From NCBI GenBank assembly GCA_009377495.1, contig WHTZ01000069.1, positions 1 through 34,178 on the forward strand: a DNA stretch of 34,178 bases, in the 5' to 3' direction. This DNA is from Luteitalea sp. (GTDB lineage: Bacteria; Acidobacteriota; Vicinamibacteria; Vicinamibacterales; Vicinamibacteraceae). Position numbers and translations under genes: made by a program. The notes below the pieces were generated by a model. It did not search any database. It was not told the origin of the DNA and saw nothing but the letters and a program-made list of their open reading frames with translations. Of the stretch, positions 15,459 through 23,051 are shown one piece after another; positions within the stretch are counted from its first letter, which is position 1; the number at the start of each line of letters is the position of its first letter.

Positions 15459-16511
15459 ATGCCTCGACCGTCCATCGGTCCGGCCACGCTGCTCCGTCGG
15501 AGCTTCGCGCCGACCGACCACGTGGCCGTCGTGTTTCTTCACCGACCGACGGGTCGCACCTGGCAACGTGTCTTATCCGCCCACGCGCTCGCCAACGCGC
15601 CGCAGCAACGCTGGCTCAGGGCGAAAAACGCGTCTCGCCACGACGTCTTCGTCAGCCTCGCGACCTTCACGCCCGGGTGCCAGCGGCGCACGAAGGCGCA
15701 TGTGGTTGCGCTGCGTCACGTCTTCCTCGACATCGATCACGCAGGCAACCAGGTGCTGCAGCGACTACGCAGCGAGCCACGCCTACCCGCGCCGACCTAC
15801 ATCATTGAATCGTCGCGAGGGCGATTCCAGGTGCTCTGGCGGGTGGGTGGCTTCACGCTGTCGATGCTCGAAGCCCTCCAGCGGCACCTCGCACGCCACT
15901 TTGGCACGGACCCCGCGGCGACCGATGCGACGCGCTGTTTCCGCCTTCCAGGATTCCTTTCGCATAAATACGACCCGCCGTGCTTCGTGCGCGTACGCGC
16001 GGTGGCTGACCCGTACCGTGTCGCCCGCCCGGAAGAGTTTCCGTGTCCAGACGCTGCGATGACGGATCCTGCTCCAGTTCCATCGCCCCGCCGGCCCGCC
16101 CCACGGCCGTCGCTCGATCTGCGCACGATCACGCAATCGCATCGCGATTGGGCGTGGGCGCGCCGCCGACTTGAGGCGGGCGAACATCCCGAGGACTTGG
16201 TCGGCGAACTCAGTCTAATCCGCGTCAGTAAGCCGCAGCCGCGCGATTACGCGGAGCGCACGGTTGACCGCGCCTGGGCCGTCACCCAGCTCGGGCGCGG
16301 CGCTGATGCCCTTCGCCTGGCCGGCGAGCTGGCGGCGAGGCGCGGGTACCGTGCCGATCCAACGGCATACGCGCAGCATATCGTGAGTCGTGCCGCGGAG
16401 CTCGCGTTGATGATACGCGGGAGGACGTCGGCGATCGCCAACGAAGGCGACGACGAAACCACTAACGCGACAGCGACAATGACACTTGACGCCGATCCGC
16501 ACGAGGTGTAG
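15459..16511 (+). CDS. RepB-type DNA primase domain protein
   Basis: 350 residues. The N-terminal half resembles the RepB primase domain of plasmid and ICE replication proteins. It has HVFLDIDHAG with Asp91 and Asp93 as the likely metal-binding pair, then APTYIIESSRGRFQVLWRV (113-129) and TDATRCFRLPGFLSHKYDPP (155-174), where D156 and R159 stand in the conserved positions. The C-terminal half (about 195-330) is helical and rich in Arg and Glu, with a DWAWARRRLEAGEHPEDLV segment seen in related helicase-linked regions. It likely starts DNA synthesis on the transferred strand in the recipient. The ATG at 15459 is preceded by GAGGT; a longer frame from 15240 overlaps paralogue 1. Confidence 0.8.
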   Translation: MPRPSIGPATLLRRSFAPTDHVAVVFLHRPTGRTWQRVLSAHALANAPQQRWLRAKNASRHDVFVSLATFTPGCQRRTKAHVVALRHVFLDIDHAGNQVLQRLRSEPRLPAPTYIIESSRGRFQVLWRVGGFTLSMLEALQRHLARHFGTDPAATDATRCFRLPGFLSHKYDPPCFVRVRAVADPYRVARPEEFPCPDAAMTDPAPVPSPRRPAPRPSLDLRTITQSHRDWAWARRRLEAGEHPEDLVGELSLIRVSKPQPRDYAERTVDRAWAVTQLGRGADALRLAGELAARRGYRADPTAYAQHIVSRAAELALMIRGRTSAIANEGDDETTNATATMTLDADPHEV

Positions 16512-16632
16512 AGTGACGATATTCCAACCCCTGTGGGTCGTCTCACGGCGCCCTACACTTCCTGACAACCCACCTTCGCGGTACACACCGCGCCTGGTTT
16601 CAACGCTCGCAGAGCGCTGGTAGGAGGTTCCT
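16512..16632. promoter_or_regulatory. Leader with hairpins and a sequestered ribosome binding site
   Basis: Upstream of SpoVG-like paralogue 2 are a CGCGGT-ACAC-ACCGCG stem (near 16579-16594), a CGCTC-GCA-GAGCG stem (near 16603-16615), and TAGGA-GGT-TCCTA (16621-16633) whose left arm and loop contain the AGGAGG ribosome binding site and whose right arm touches the ATG. The last stem is only 5 bp with a 3-nt loop, so it is a weak structure. Confidence 0.45.
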
Positions 16633-16941
16633 ATGGCAGCGTCAACGCATGCCGGCACAGACGTCGTGTTCCGGGACGCTATGCAACCCGGACCCAAGCT
16701 GGCAGACGCGGACCTGATCTTCACCGCCGGCCCCTTGGCTGGCACCCGGCTCGTGGGCTTTGCCGTCTGGAACGGCAGAGAGGGCCTCAATGTAGGCCTC
16801 CCCGGCCGGACGTTTGAGACGCAAGACGGACAGACGAAACGCTACGATCTGATCCGTACCGTGAGCGACGGCGACTTCACGGGCATCATGCACCTCAAAC
16901 AGTGGATCCGGGAGCAGTACGAAGCGACGCACCCGGAATAA
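16633..16941 (+). CDS. SpoVG-like protein, paralogue 2
   Basis: 102 residues. It has the same core as the other two copies: PKLADADLIF at 21-30, GPLAGTRLVGFAVWNGREG, LPGRTF, YDLIRTVSD and a C-terminal helix (GIMHLKQWIREQYEATHPE). It shares with paralogue 1 the string ADxxLIFTxGxLAG. The family resemblance to SpoVG is inferred. AGGAGG stands just before the ATG, within a small hairpin. The coding region is followed directly by a perfect 12-bp terminator-like stem, making the gene look like an independent cassette. Confidence 0.7.
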   Translation: MAASTHAGTDVVFRDAMQPGPKLADADLIFTAGPLAGTRLVGFAVWNGREGLNVGLPGRTFETQDGQTKRYDLIRTVSDGDFTGIMHLKQWIREQYEATHPE

Positions 16942-16950
16942 GGTCACCCA

Positions 16951-16978
16951 GAAGGCGGGATCCCACGATCCCGCCTTC
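16951..16978 (+). terminator. Perfect 12-bp hairpin, terminator-like
   Basis: GAAGGCGGGATC and GATCCCGCCTTC are perfect arms around the loop CCAC, 9 bp after the stop of the preceding SpoVG-like gene. There is no U-tract after it (CGCCTTCC), so it may slow or protect transcripts rather than stop them. Confidence 0.65.
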
Positions 16979-17046
16979 CGCCTTCCACCTGCGACACGTA
17001 CGCGTTGCGCCTCATCGTCGAGCGCGACCTGCAGGAGGAACCTCCG

Positions 17047-18198
17047 ATGACCGATTCCGTGATGTCCCAAGCGTCGCTCACCGTCAGTGCCACGTACTGG
17101 CTCTCCGAAGCGGGACGACGATCGTCGCTCGTCACCGGCGGGAATGGCCGCGCACGTCAGCGTCTCACGATCCGTGTGCGGGCGGCCGACATGGAGCTCG
17201 TACATGTCGACCCCCGAGGCCGTGCGACCCTGCGCCTCTCGCCGCGATTTGTCCAACATCCGCAGACCGGCCGATGGCAGCGACTGGACGACCCGCGCCT
17301 CTTCGATGACGTTCCCTCGGAGGACGAACTCCTCGCGGAGGCCCATGCCGTTCACGACGCTCGACAACAGTTCGAGGCCCAACGTGCTGCCGAACGGGCC
17401 ACGCGAGACGCGGCGATCCTCGCCGCCAAGACCGCGCTTGCGCAACAGTTCCTCGCGGATCCCAACGCCCGCGCCATTGCGTATCCCGCGCCGAATAAGA
17501 TCCGCGCCTGGTTACCGGGGCCGAACGACCGGCGGGTGCAATTCCGCGTGACGGATCCTGATCCGCTCTGTCGCGTCCCAGCGGAAGCCCGACAACGGTT
17601 TGAGCGCGATCAAGAAGCGCGACGCACCATCAAGCAGCAACGGCGTACCGAACAGGAGCGGCATGAAGAAGCCAAGCGCGCCACACTTGCGGCCTGGGTG
17701 CACGCGCACGGCACGGAGGAGCAGCGGAGGCGGTTCGCCGCCGGCCTCCTGCCGATCGACGATCTCCGGGAAGCCATTACGGCTCACTTCTTTGCTCCCC
17801 TGGACGCATTTCCGGTCTACGCCCTCGATGGCCTGGAGCGCCTGCACGCGCGTTTCCGCGAGGATCCGCGGTATGCGGACATCAGGATCGCGCCTGAAGA
17901 GCTCAGTGTCTCGAGTCACGCGGCGGGGCAAGCCACCGCTGCGCAATGGCAACGGATGGCGGAGCTCCGAGCCGCCCTCCCTGGGGCGAACGTCTATCTC
18001 CGGAAGCACACGATTGCCTGGAAGGCGGACCCCGGGGCGCCGACGGCGCACACCTACAGCCTCTTGGTGACCTTGAAATTCGGGGCGCTCACGCTCCGTC
18101 GCGCGTACGCGGCGCCGTCCACACGTGAGACAGCACCTGCGCTCGACACGCACGAGTGCCAAGACGACACGACGTCGCACGCCGCCTCACCCGCGTGA
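17047..18198 (+). CDS. Unrecognised coiled-coil protein of the element
   Basis: 383 residues, no family recognised. The N-terminal 100 residues look beta-rich (RQRLTIRVRAADMELVHVDPRGRATLRLSPRF). Long helical, charged stretches follow at about 100-135 (EDELLAEAHAVHDARQQFEAQ) and 190-235 (RQRFERDQEARRTIKQQRRTEQERHEEAKRATLAAWVHAH), probably coiled coil. The C-terminal 90 residues return to mixed alpha/beta. AGGAGGA at 17033-17039 marks the ATG at 17047; the frame is open further up to 17005. The sequence GGAGG-AA-CCTCC just before the start could partly hide the ribosome binding site. It lies between two accessory genes of the element. No function is assigned. Confidence 0.75.
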   Translation: MTDSVMSQASLTVSATYWLSEAGRRSSLVTGGNGRARQRLTIRVRAADMELVHVDPRGRATLRLSPRFVQHPQTGRWQRLDDPRLFDDVPSEDELLAEAHAVHDARQQFEAQRAAERATRDAAILAAKTALAQQFLADPNARAIAYPAPNKIRAWLPGPNDRRVQFRVTDPDPLCRVPAEARQRFERDQEARRTIKQQRRTEQERHEEAKRATLAAWVHAHGTEEQRRRFAAGLLPIDDLREAITAHFFAPLDAFPVYALDGLERLHARFREDPRYADIRIAPEELSVSSHAAGQATAAQWQRMAELRAALPGANVYLRKHTIAWKADPGAPTAHTYSLLVTLKFGALTLRRAYAAPSTRETAPALDTHECQDDTTSHAASPA

Positions 18199-18353
18199 CG
18201 CCACGTGCAACGTCGCTGACACGTTTGCGAGATTACGCCAGCCCGTGGGCCTAATCACCGAGGCCTGCGAACGTTCCTCACCCCCACACCGGCGCCCACG
18301 CGTCGGCGTTCACCTGACCGGCTTCTCGGTCACATCCCAGGAGGACAATCCCT

Positions 18354-19454
18354 ATGCTCGAGACAGGCCGTTTTGTGTCCGCCTACTCCGCGCATCGCGA
18401 GTGGGCCACCAGGCCGCCGGACGAATGCTACGACAGTGTTCCGGCGCTCCATGCCGCTGCGACCCGCATGGCCGCAGCCTCCTTCGAGCTCTCCACCACG
18501 CTCACGAGTGTGGTACCCATTGACGCACACACCCTCACGCTCGCCCTGCCCAACGGCAGCCGAGCGCTCTTCAGCCACTGGGCCTTTGGACAGCTCTGCG
18601 CGACGGTGACCGCACCAGCGCGCTACCTCCGCACGCTCCCAGCCCACGTCACCGCGCAAGCCCTCAATCACTCGATCACGTGTCGCGCGCGGGACAGCGA
18701 TCCGGACAGGCCGGACGTGTTGTACCTCACGCGCACCGACGATGACCAGGCACGTCCACAGCTTCGAGCACTCACGTCACAGCGGTACGCACGCGTACTG
18801 AACGCGAGCATCACAGCCCGCGTCCTCACCTGGCTCGATGCGCGTCGGTCCTGGCGGCTACCAGAGGGCACGTGGGGACCAACCGGGGCGTACCTCAGCG
18901 ATCGAGACATGTTTCTCTTTCTCATCGATGAGGAACGGCGGATTGACGACCCAAGCGATCCGGCCGGTCCTGGTTTGGCTCGCGGATTGATCCTCCGCAA
19001 TAGCGAAGTGGGCGCGGCTCCACTTACCCTCGATCTGTTCTTGTACCGCTACCGCTGCGGCAACCAGATCATCTGGGGCTTCCAACACCTCGCGGGCGTT
19101 CGTATTCGCCACGTGGGCGCCCGTGTCGAGCGCTGGGACGGGGTGTTGCCGGCCATCACCGCGTGGTTCGACAGCGCCACCGACCCGGAGCGGACGGTGC
19201 TCACCTCCGCCCTCCGATATCGCCTTGGCAGCACCCGCGAAGAGGTCGTCTCGACACTCGTGGAGAAAGGCTTCACGCGGCACCAAGCGACCAATGCGTA
19301 TGCGCTCGCTGAGCGCTACGAGACTGGAGCGGATCCTCGTTCGATCTGGGGTCTTCTCCAGGGCGCCACACGCCTCGCACAACACGCTTCCCACCAAGAC
19401 GCCCGCTACGAGCTGGATCGACTCGCTGCGGGCCTCCTGCGTGCCGCCGCATAG
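18354..19454 (+). CDS. DUF932-family protein
   Basis: 366 residues. It matches the pattern of DUF932 proteins, which are common on plasmids, phages and ICEs and whose function is not established. Recognisable parts are RALTSQRYARVLNASI at about 140-155 and, at about 210-245, ARGLILRNSEVGAAPLTLDLFLYRYRCGNQIIWGF, the most conserved region of the family. The C-terminal helices contain SALRYRLGSTREEVVSTLVEKGFTRHQATNAYALAERY. A strong AGGAGGA precedes the ATG at 18354. It stands alone between hairpin-rich gaps, downstream of the coiled-coil protein and upstream of two small genes. Confidence 0.85.
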   Translation: MLETGRFVSAYSAHREWATRPPDECYDSVPALHAAATRMAAASFELSTTLTSVVPIDAHTLTLALPNGSRALFSHWAFGQLCATVTAPARYLRTLPAHVTAQALNHSITCRARDSDPDRPDVLYLTRTDDDQARPQLRALTSQRYARVLNASITARVLTWLDARRSWRLPEGTWGPTGAYLSDRDMFLFLIDEERRIDDPSDPAGPGLARGLILRNSEVGAAPLTLDLFLYRYRCGNQIIWGFQHLAGVRIRHVGARVERWDGVLPAITAWFDSATDPERTVLTSALRYRLGSTREEVVSTLVEKGFTRHQATNAYALAERYETGADPRSIWGLLQGATRLAQHASHQDARYELDRLAAGLLRAAA

Positions 19455-19540
19455 GGCTGGCGCACGCCTCCCACCCAATTCCTCCACACGTATCGCGCGC
19501 GCTCCGATGCGCGCGCTCTCCCTCGATCCGCGCCCCAGAC

Positions 19541-19570
19541 GCGCCACGGTGCCTCAGCGCACCGTGGCGC
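19541..19570 (+). terminator. Perfect 12-bp hairpin, terminator-like
   Basis: GCGCCACGGTGC and GCACCGTGGCGC are perfect arms around a CTCAGC loop, between the DUF932 gene and the next small gene. It is followed by TCCTCTCTCC, C/T-rich but not a U-run. Confidence 0.65.
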
Positions 19571-19610
19571 TCCTCTCTCCGAATGTCCATTTGACAGGAG
19601 GGTCCCACCC

Positions 19611-19862
19611 ATGTCGTCCAAAGACAGACCGCCGTGCGCACAATCGTACCGACTCACCCTCGAGATCGCGTTGCGGCTCCGCGAAAAGCTGGCACAGTGC
19701 GGCCTCGACGCCACCAGTCACTGGTTTAGGCATCAACCCGAGCGCCCAGCCCGGGAGGCCTTGGAAGCCCTGCGGGAGGTGGGCTATCTCGATCAACCGC
19801 GCTACGAGGAGCTCCGTGCCTGCCTTGCGCGCGCCGCCGCTGCTCGCGAACGCCTCCACTAG
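19611..19862 (+). CDS. Small helical hypothetical protein
   Basis: 83 residues, no family recognised. Predicted mostly helical (SYRLTLEIALRLREKLAQCGL, REALEALREVGYLDQPRYEELRACLARAAAARERL). It has one conserved-looking aromatic patch, SHWFRHQPERP. A strong AGGAGGG site precedes the ATG, and a perfect 12-bp stem lies 40 bp upstream. It is spaced like an independent cassette gene. The strong ribosome binding site and the match to the neighbouring gene style support that it is real. Confidence 0.7.
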   Translation: MSSKDRPPCAQSYRLTLEIALRLREKLAQCGLDATSHWFRHQPERPAREALEALREVGYLDQPRYEELRACLARAAAARERLH

Positions 19863-19958
19863 CACCATAGCGACCCCATTGCCGATCACGCGTCATGGGG
19901 TTGCCCGGTCCTCACTCGCCACCTCGTGCCCACACAGGCACGAAGAAAGGAAGCCACG
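19863..19958. other. Short leader with a CCCCAT/ATGGGG stem
   Basis: The gap between two small genes contains ACCCCAT and ATGGGGT as 7-bp arms (19872-19900 region) around a 15-nt loop. The AAAGGAAG site of the next gene is at its right end. No other feature seen. Confidence 0.4.
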
Positions 19959-20246
19959 ATGGCAGTCTCGCCTCCCGTTCGTACGACCCCGAACACGCTC
20001 CCATGCACACGCGTGTTCGAGCCCGTCGCGATCGTCCGGCAATCGCGACCAGCGGCCCCGACCCATTGTTGGGACTGCGGTGGCCTCGTCGGCCCGGCTC
20101 CAACCACTGAGATCGGGTTCATCTGCGTGACCTGCTCCACTCGCTGGCGCGCGCGCTGGATGCCCGGCGTGCTGTGGGAACGTCTCCTTTTGCCATTTCT
20201 TCCCACGTGCTGGCGTTGGCAACGCTACCTCCTCGAGCGTGCGTGA
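19959..20246 (+). CDS. Small zinc-ribbon protein
   Basis: 95 residues. Two CxxC pairs, Cys37-Cys40 (CWDC) and Cys56-Cys59 (CVTC), 15 residues apart, predict a single zinc ribbon. The C-terminus is basic and aromatic (WRARWMPGVLWERLLLPFLPTCWRWQRYLLERA), possibly for nucleic acid or protein contact. The ATG at 19959 follows AAAGGAAG; an upstream start at 19926 would be in frame but lacks a site. Zinc-ribbon proteins of this size are frequent accessory genes of conjugative elements. Function unknown. Confidence 0.7.
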   Translation: MAVSPPVRTTPNTLPCTRVFEPVAIVRQSRPAAPTHCWDCGGLVGPAPTTEIGFICVTCSTRWRARWMPGVLWERLLLPFLPTCWRWQRYLLERA

Positions 20247-20401
20247 GCAGCGCGGCACGCGCCGGTCACCTCTGAATCCAAGCGCCTGCATCTCACGGTG
20301 CACACGTCTCACCCGCTCACAACTGACCGATCGATAGCTTCAACGCATGGCGAGGACTCCGCCCTAGCGGAGCCTCGCCCATCACCGGGAGAAAACAGCC
20401 G
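20247..20401. promoter_or_regulatory. Leader of SpoVG-like paralogue 3 with bulged hairpin
   Basis: A stem GCGAGG-A-CTCCGC / GCGGAG-CCTCGC (20350-20378) with a single bulged A and loop CCTA lies 23 bp upstream of the start. The GGGAGA ribosome binding site is to its right. The rest of the gap shows nothing recognisable. Confidence 0.45.
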
Positions 20402-20704
20402 ATGACGATCAAAATCCTGCCGAACGAGAGTGGGAACCCTCCGGGAAAACTCGCCGATCTCGAACTGCACTTTGAGCACGGCGATCTTGCGGGGCTCAGG
20501 CTGATTGGCTTTGCCATCTGGGAGCGCCGTGGCAACAACGGCCGGAATGTCACGTTTCCGGCCCGCCAGTACAGCGTCAACGGCGAGCGGCGCAGCTTCG
20601 CGCTGCTACGTCCTATCTCTGACCTCACCGCACAGGCTCGCGTCCGCGATCTCATCCTCGACGCTTACACAACCCACGAGCGCGGGGATGGATCCGACGA
20701 ATAG
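20402..20704 (+). CDS. SpoVG-like protein, paralogue 3
   Basis: 100 residues. It has GKLADLELHF at 15-24, GDLAGLRLIGFAIWERR, VTFPARQYSVNGERRSFALLRPISD and a C-terminal helix (ARVRDLILDAYTTHERG). It shares NGERR...LLRP-SD with paralogue 1, and L-x-GFA[VI]W with paralogue 2. It is the copy that looks most like SpoVG (a Gly-Lys start, a G-F-x-[VI]-W core, FPAR, a P-I-S-D turn and a helix ending in AY). Followed immediately by a perfect 10-bp hairpin. Paralogy is seen; the SpoVG name is inferred. Confidence 0.72.
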   Translation: MTIKILPNESGNPPGKLADLELHFEHGDLAGLRLIGFAIWERRGNNGRNVTFPARQYSVNGERRSFALLRPISDLTAQARVRDLILDAYTTHERGDGSDE

Positions 20705-20711
20705 CGAACCA

Positions 20712-20735
20712 TCCACGGCAGGCGACTGCCGTGGA
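20712..20735 (+). terminator. Perfect 10-bp hairpin after SpoVG-like paralogue 3
   Basis: TCCACGGCAG and CTGCCGTGGA surround the loop GCGA, 7 bp after the stop codon. Downstream sequence (GTCTGTCCC) is not U-rich. Confidence 0.6.
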
Positions 20736-20757
20736 GTCTGTCCCTGATGTTTTCGTC

Positions 20758-20785
20758 CGCACGCGCGTCTCAAGGCGCGCGTGCG
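20758..20785 (+). terminator. 10-bp hairpin with T-rich tail
   Basis: CGCACGCGCG and CGCGCGTGCG surround the loop TCTCAAGG. The tail TTCTTTCC is moderately T-rich, so this one could act as an intrinsic terminator. Confidence 0.6.
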
Positions 20786-20839
20786 TTCTTTCCGCCGGCG
20801 TTTCAGTCACGCCACTGGAGTGCCGAGCAGGAGGAACCA

Positions 20840-21457
20840 ATGATCCTGCGCGAGCTCGTCCTCACCTATCGACCGACACGCGATGCCCACGATCGGCCAA
20901 TCGTCACCGACGAGACGCTTCGGTTGGAGTCGATCATTGGCGATCTCCTGGATCTCGCGAGACTCGAGGGTGGTGGCGTCGCATTCGAGCGCGAGAGCGT
21001 GCCAGTCGAGTGGTTGTTTGGCCGAGTGGCCGAGCGCCATGGAACCGTGCTGCGGGAAAAGCGGATAGCATTGGACATCCAGATTGCCCCCAATACACAA
21101 GCCGTCACCGGTGATGTGCGGCGGCTCGAGCAAGCGCTGCAAAACCTTGCCGCGAACGCCGTCCGCCATACGCCGGTAGACGGACGGGTCACCCTGTCAG
21201 CCGAAGCTATCGATGACCAGGTCCGCTTGAGGGTCCGTGATACGGGTCCAGGCATTCCGGCCGAGCACCTACCGCTCATCTTCGACCGTTTCTACAAAGT
21301 GGATATGGCCCGAGACCACGGCTCCTCCGGAAGCGGCCTCGGACTCTCCATCGTGAAGGCAATCGTGGAGGGCCACGGCGGGACGATCACCGCGTCCAGC
21401 CCTCCCGAGGGTGGCGCCGCGTTCGAGATCATGCTCGAATCCGGACATCACCAATGA
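20840..21457 (+). pseudogene. Chimeric ORF: RadC-like start fused to histidine kinase ATPase half
   Basis: 205 residues. Residues 1-23 (MILRELVLTYRPTRDAHDRP) resemble the N-terminus of mobile-element RadC/JAB-domain proteins and carry the element-style CAGGAGGAA ribosome binding site. From about residue 25 the sequence is the back half of a sensor histidine kinase: the last dimerisation helix (ESIIGDLLDLARLEGG), then the HATPase domain with N-box N102/N106/H110, G1 DTGPGIP at 134-140, F-box FDRFYKVD at 148-155 and G2 GSGLGLSI at 164-171. The sensor, membrane helices and phospho-acceptor His are missing. It could be translated into a free ATPase domain, but no histidine-kinase role is possible without the H-box. 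The join near 20905 looks like a rearrangement point. The RadC part is inferred from a short stretch. Confidence 0.7.
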
Positions 21458-21478
21458 TTCCGTTCAAGGAGGAGGATG

Positions 21479-22708
21479 ATGCGTATTTCAGGGAAAGCTC
21501 GGTCCGTCATTGCGGGTTTGGTGTTGGTGCTAGCGGGCGCCCCGCCTGCGTTGCGGGGGCAAGCCAGGGTTGAGCCGACGCAGGTCGTTGCGACTGATCT
21601 GGATCAAGCGCTCGACGCGATTACCGACGCGGGTATGCCCGGTGTGCTTGCGCGGGTCAGCGACGAAACCACCACCTGGCGCGGAGCGAGCGGCATCGCG
21701 GATATTGACACTGCCCGACCAATGCGGCCGGACTTTCCCTTTCGGATCGGTAGTATCACCAAGACGTTCGTGGCGACGATCGTCCTTCAGCACGTTGCCG
21801 AGGGTCGGATCGGGTTGGACGATCCGGTCGCACTCCACCTGCCTGACGTCCTTCCCGCCGCGTTGGGCGAAGCAGTGACCGTCCGCATGCTGCTCAATCA
21901 CACCAGCGGCATTCCCGATTACGACTCCATTTTGTGGATGGAGAACGCCGACCTCGAGCGCCATCGGTTCGCGCTCTTCGCCCCTATCGAATTGATTGAA
22001 GCGGCCCTAACCGAGGAGCCCGGCGTACCTGGGCAGGCGTGGGCGTACTCCAACACGAACTACATTCTGCTCGGCATGCTCGTCGAACGGGTCAGCGGGC
22101 ACTCCGTTCAGTTCGACATGATTCAGCGGATCATCCGGCCTTTGCAGCTGCGTGGCACGTGGTTTCCATACCTGTCGCCCTACATCCTCGCCCCGCATTC
22201 AGAAAGTTACGTCCCGGTCGGCACGCCGGAACGACCGTTGGTCGACTTCAGTGTCTACACGCCGACCGTGTTCGGCGCCGCCGGCGCGATGGTCTCCACT
22301 GCGCAGGACCTGGAGCGGTTCTTCCGTGCGTTGCTGACGGGTGAGTTGCTGCCGCCGGAGCAGTTGCAGGCTATGCAGACCACGGTCTCAACCGACTTCG
22401 GCTTGGAGTACGGGCTCGGGCTGGTCAAATTCTCTCTGTGCGACACGTTTTGGGGCCACGACGGCGTTGTCTGGGGCCAACAGTCGATCAGCTTCACCCG
22501 CGCGGACGGACAACGGCATGTGACGCTCAGCACGAACATGTCGCACTATGCGGCTGGTCCGAACCCGATCGATCAGGCAACCACGCAGTTCCTGCTCCAA
22601 GCCGTCTGTCCAACATCGCCGATGACGACGTTGAGCGCGACTTGGCCGCGGACGCCGGCTCCGGGCAGGCGGCTCCCGTTGAGCTCCGCGCGCGACCGTG
22701 CGCGCTGA
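21479..22708 (+). CDS. Secreted beta-lactamase-family serine hydrolase
   Basis: 409 residues from the ATG at 21479 (another ATG at 21476 overlaps the AGGAGGAGG site). A signal peptide (about 1-28) leads to a serine beta-lactamase/DD-peptidase fold of the class C/R61 type. All three signature motifs are present: SITK (Ser92, Lys95) in RIGSITKTF, YSN (Tyr190) in WAYSNTNYILLG, and HDG at 327-329 in WGHDGVVWG. LLNHTSGIPDYDS is the usual active-site flank. Family members hydrolyse D-amino-acid peptides, esters or beta-lactams, so the substrate cannot be stated. It lies 21 bp after the truncated histidine kinase. Confidence 0.92.
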   Translation: MRISGKARSVIAGLVLVLAGAPPALRGQARVEPTQVVATDLDQALDAITDAGMPGVLARVSDETTTWRGASGIADIDTARPMRPDFPFRIGSITKTFVATIVLQHVAEGRIGLDDPVALHLPDVLPAALGEAVTVRMLLNHTSGIPDYDSILWMENADLERHRFALFAPIELIEAALTEEPGVPGQAWAYSNTNYILLGMLVERVSGHSVQFDMIQRIIRPLQLRGTWFPYLSPYILAPHSESYVPVGTPERPLVDFSVYTPTVFGAAGAMVSTAQDLERFFRALLTGELLPPEQLQAMQTTVSTDFGLEYGLGLVKFSLCDTFWGHDGVVWGQQSISFTRADGQRHVTLSTNMSHYAAGPNPIDQATTQFLLQAVCPTSPMTTLSATWPRTPAPGRRLPLSSARDRAR

Positions 22709-23051
22709 GCTGAGATGAGGGTGCAACGTTTCGCCGCCCGTCTTCGACATTAGATCAGGATGGCGATCGCGAAGACCGACGGCGAGCTGGTGCACCCCGT
22801 CGGCAACGAGCGGCACCGCCTGCCGCGCGGTACGATCACTCTGACGGACACGGGCCGCGCCGTGCTTGCCTGTGATGTGGATCGCGTCGCACGCTGCGGT
22901 CTCGATCGCTGGCTCGGCGGTGTCCATCTCCAGGGCACCGGCCCGACGTGGCGCTGGGATGATGCGCAAGGCCGTCCCGTGTACGGCTGAGACCTGGTCA
23001 CTCCGAGCGCGAACAGCACGGCGTCCACCAGCCTCGTGGACTCAGGCCACC
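22709..23051. other. Gap holding a decayed gene end
   Basis: A 343-bp gap between convergent genes. It contains the remnant described at 22760-22990. Nothing else is recognised. Confidence 0.5.
22760..22990 (+). pseudogene. C-terminal remnant of a DUF1835/DUF3658-like protein
   Basis: 76 residues. TLTDTGRAVLACDVDRVARCGLDRWLGGVHLQG...WRWDD matches the C-terminal pattern of DUF1835/DUF3658-type proteins, which normally run to several hundred residues. An in-frame TAG at 22751 precedes the ATG at 22760 and there is no ribosome binding site, so only the tail is left. Its presence beside the beta-lactamase suggests a deletion. Confidence 0.55.

Noticed and set aside
20840..21457. Functional sensor histidine kinase
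   Set aside because: There is no sensor, no membrane segment and no phospho-acceptor His box. The N-terminus is of different origin.
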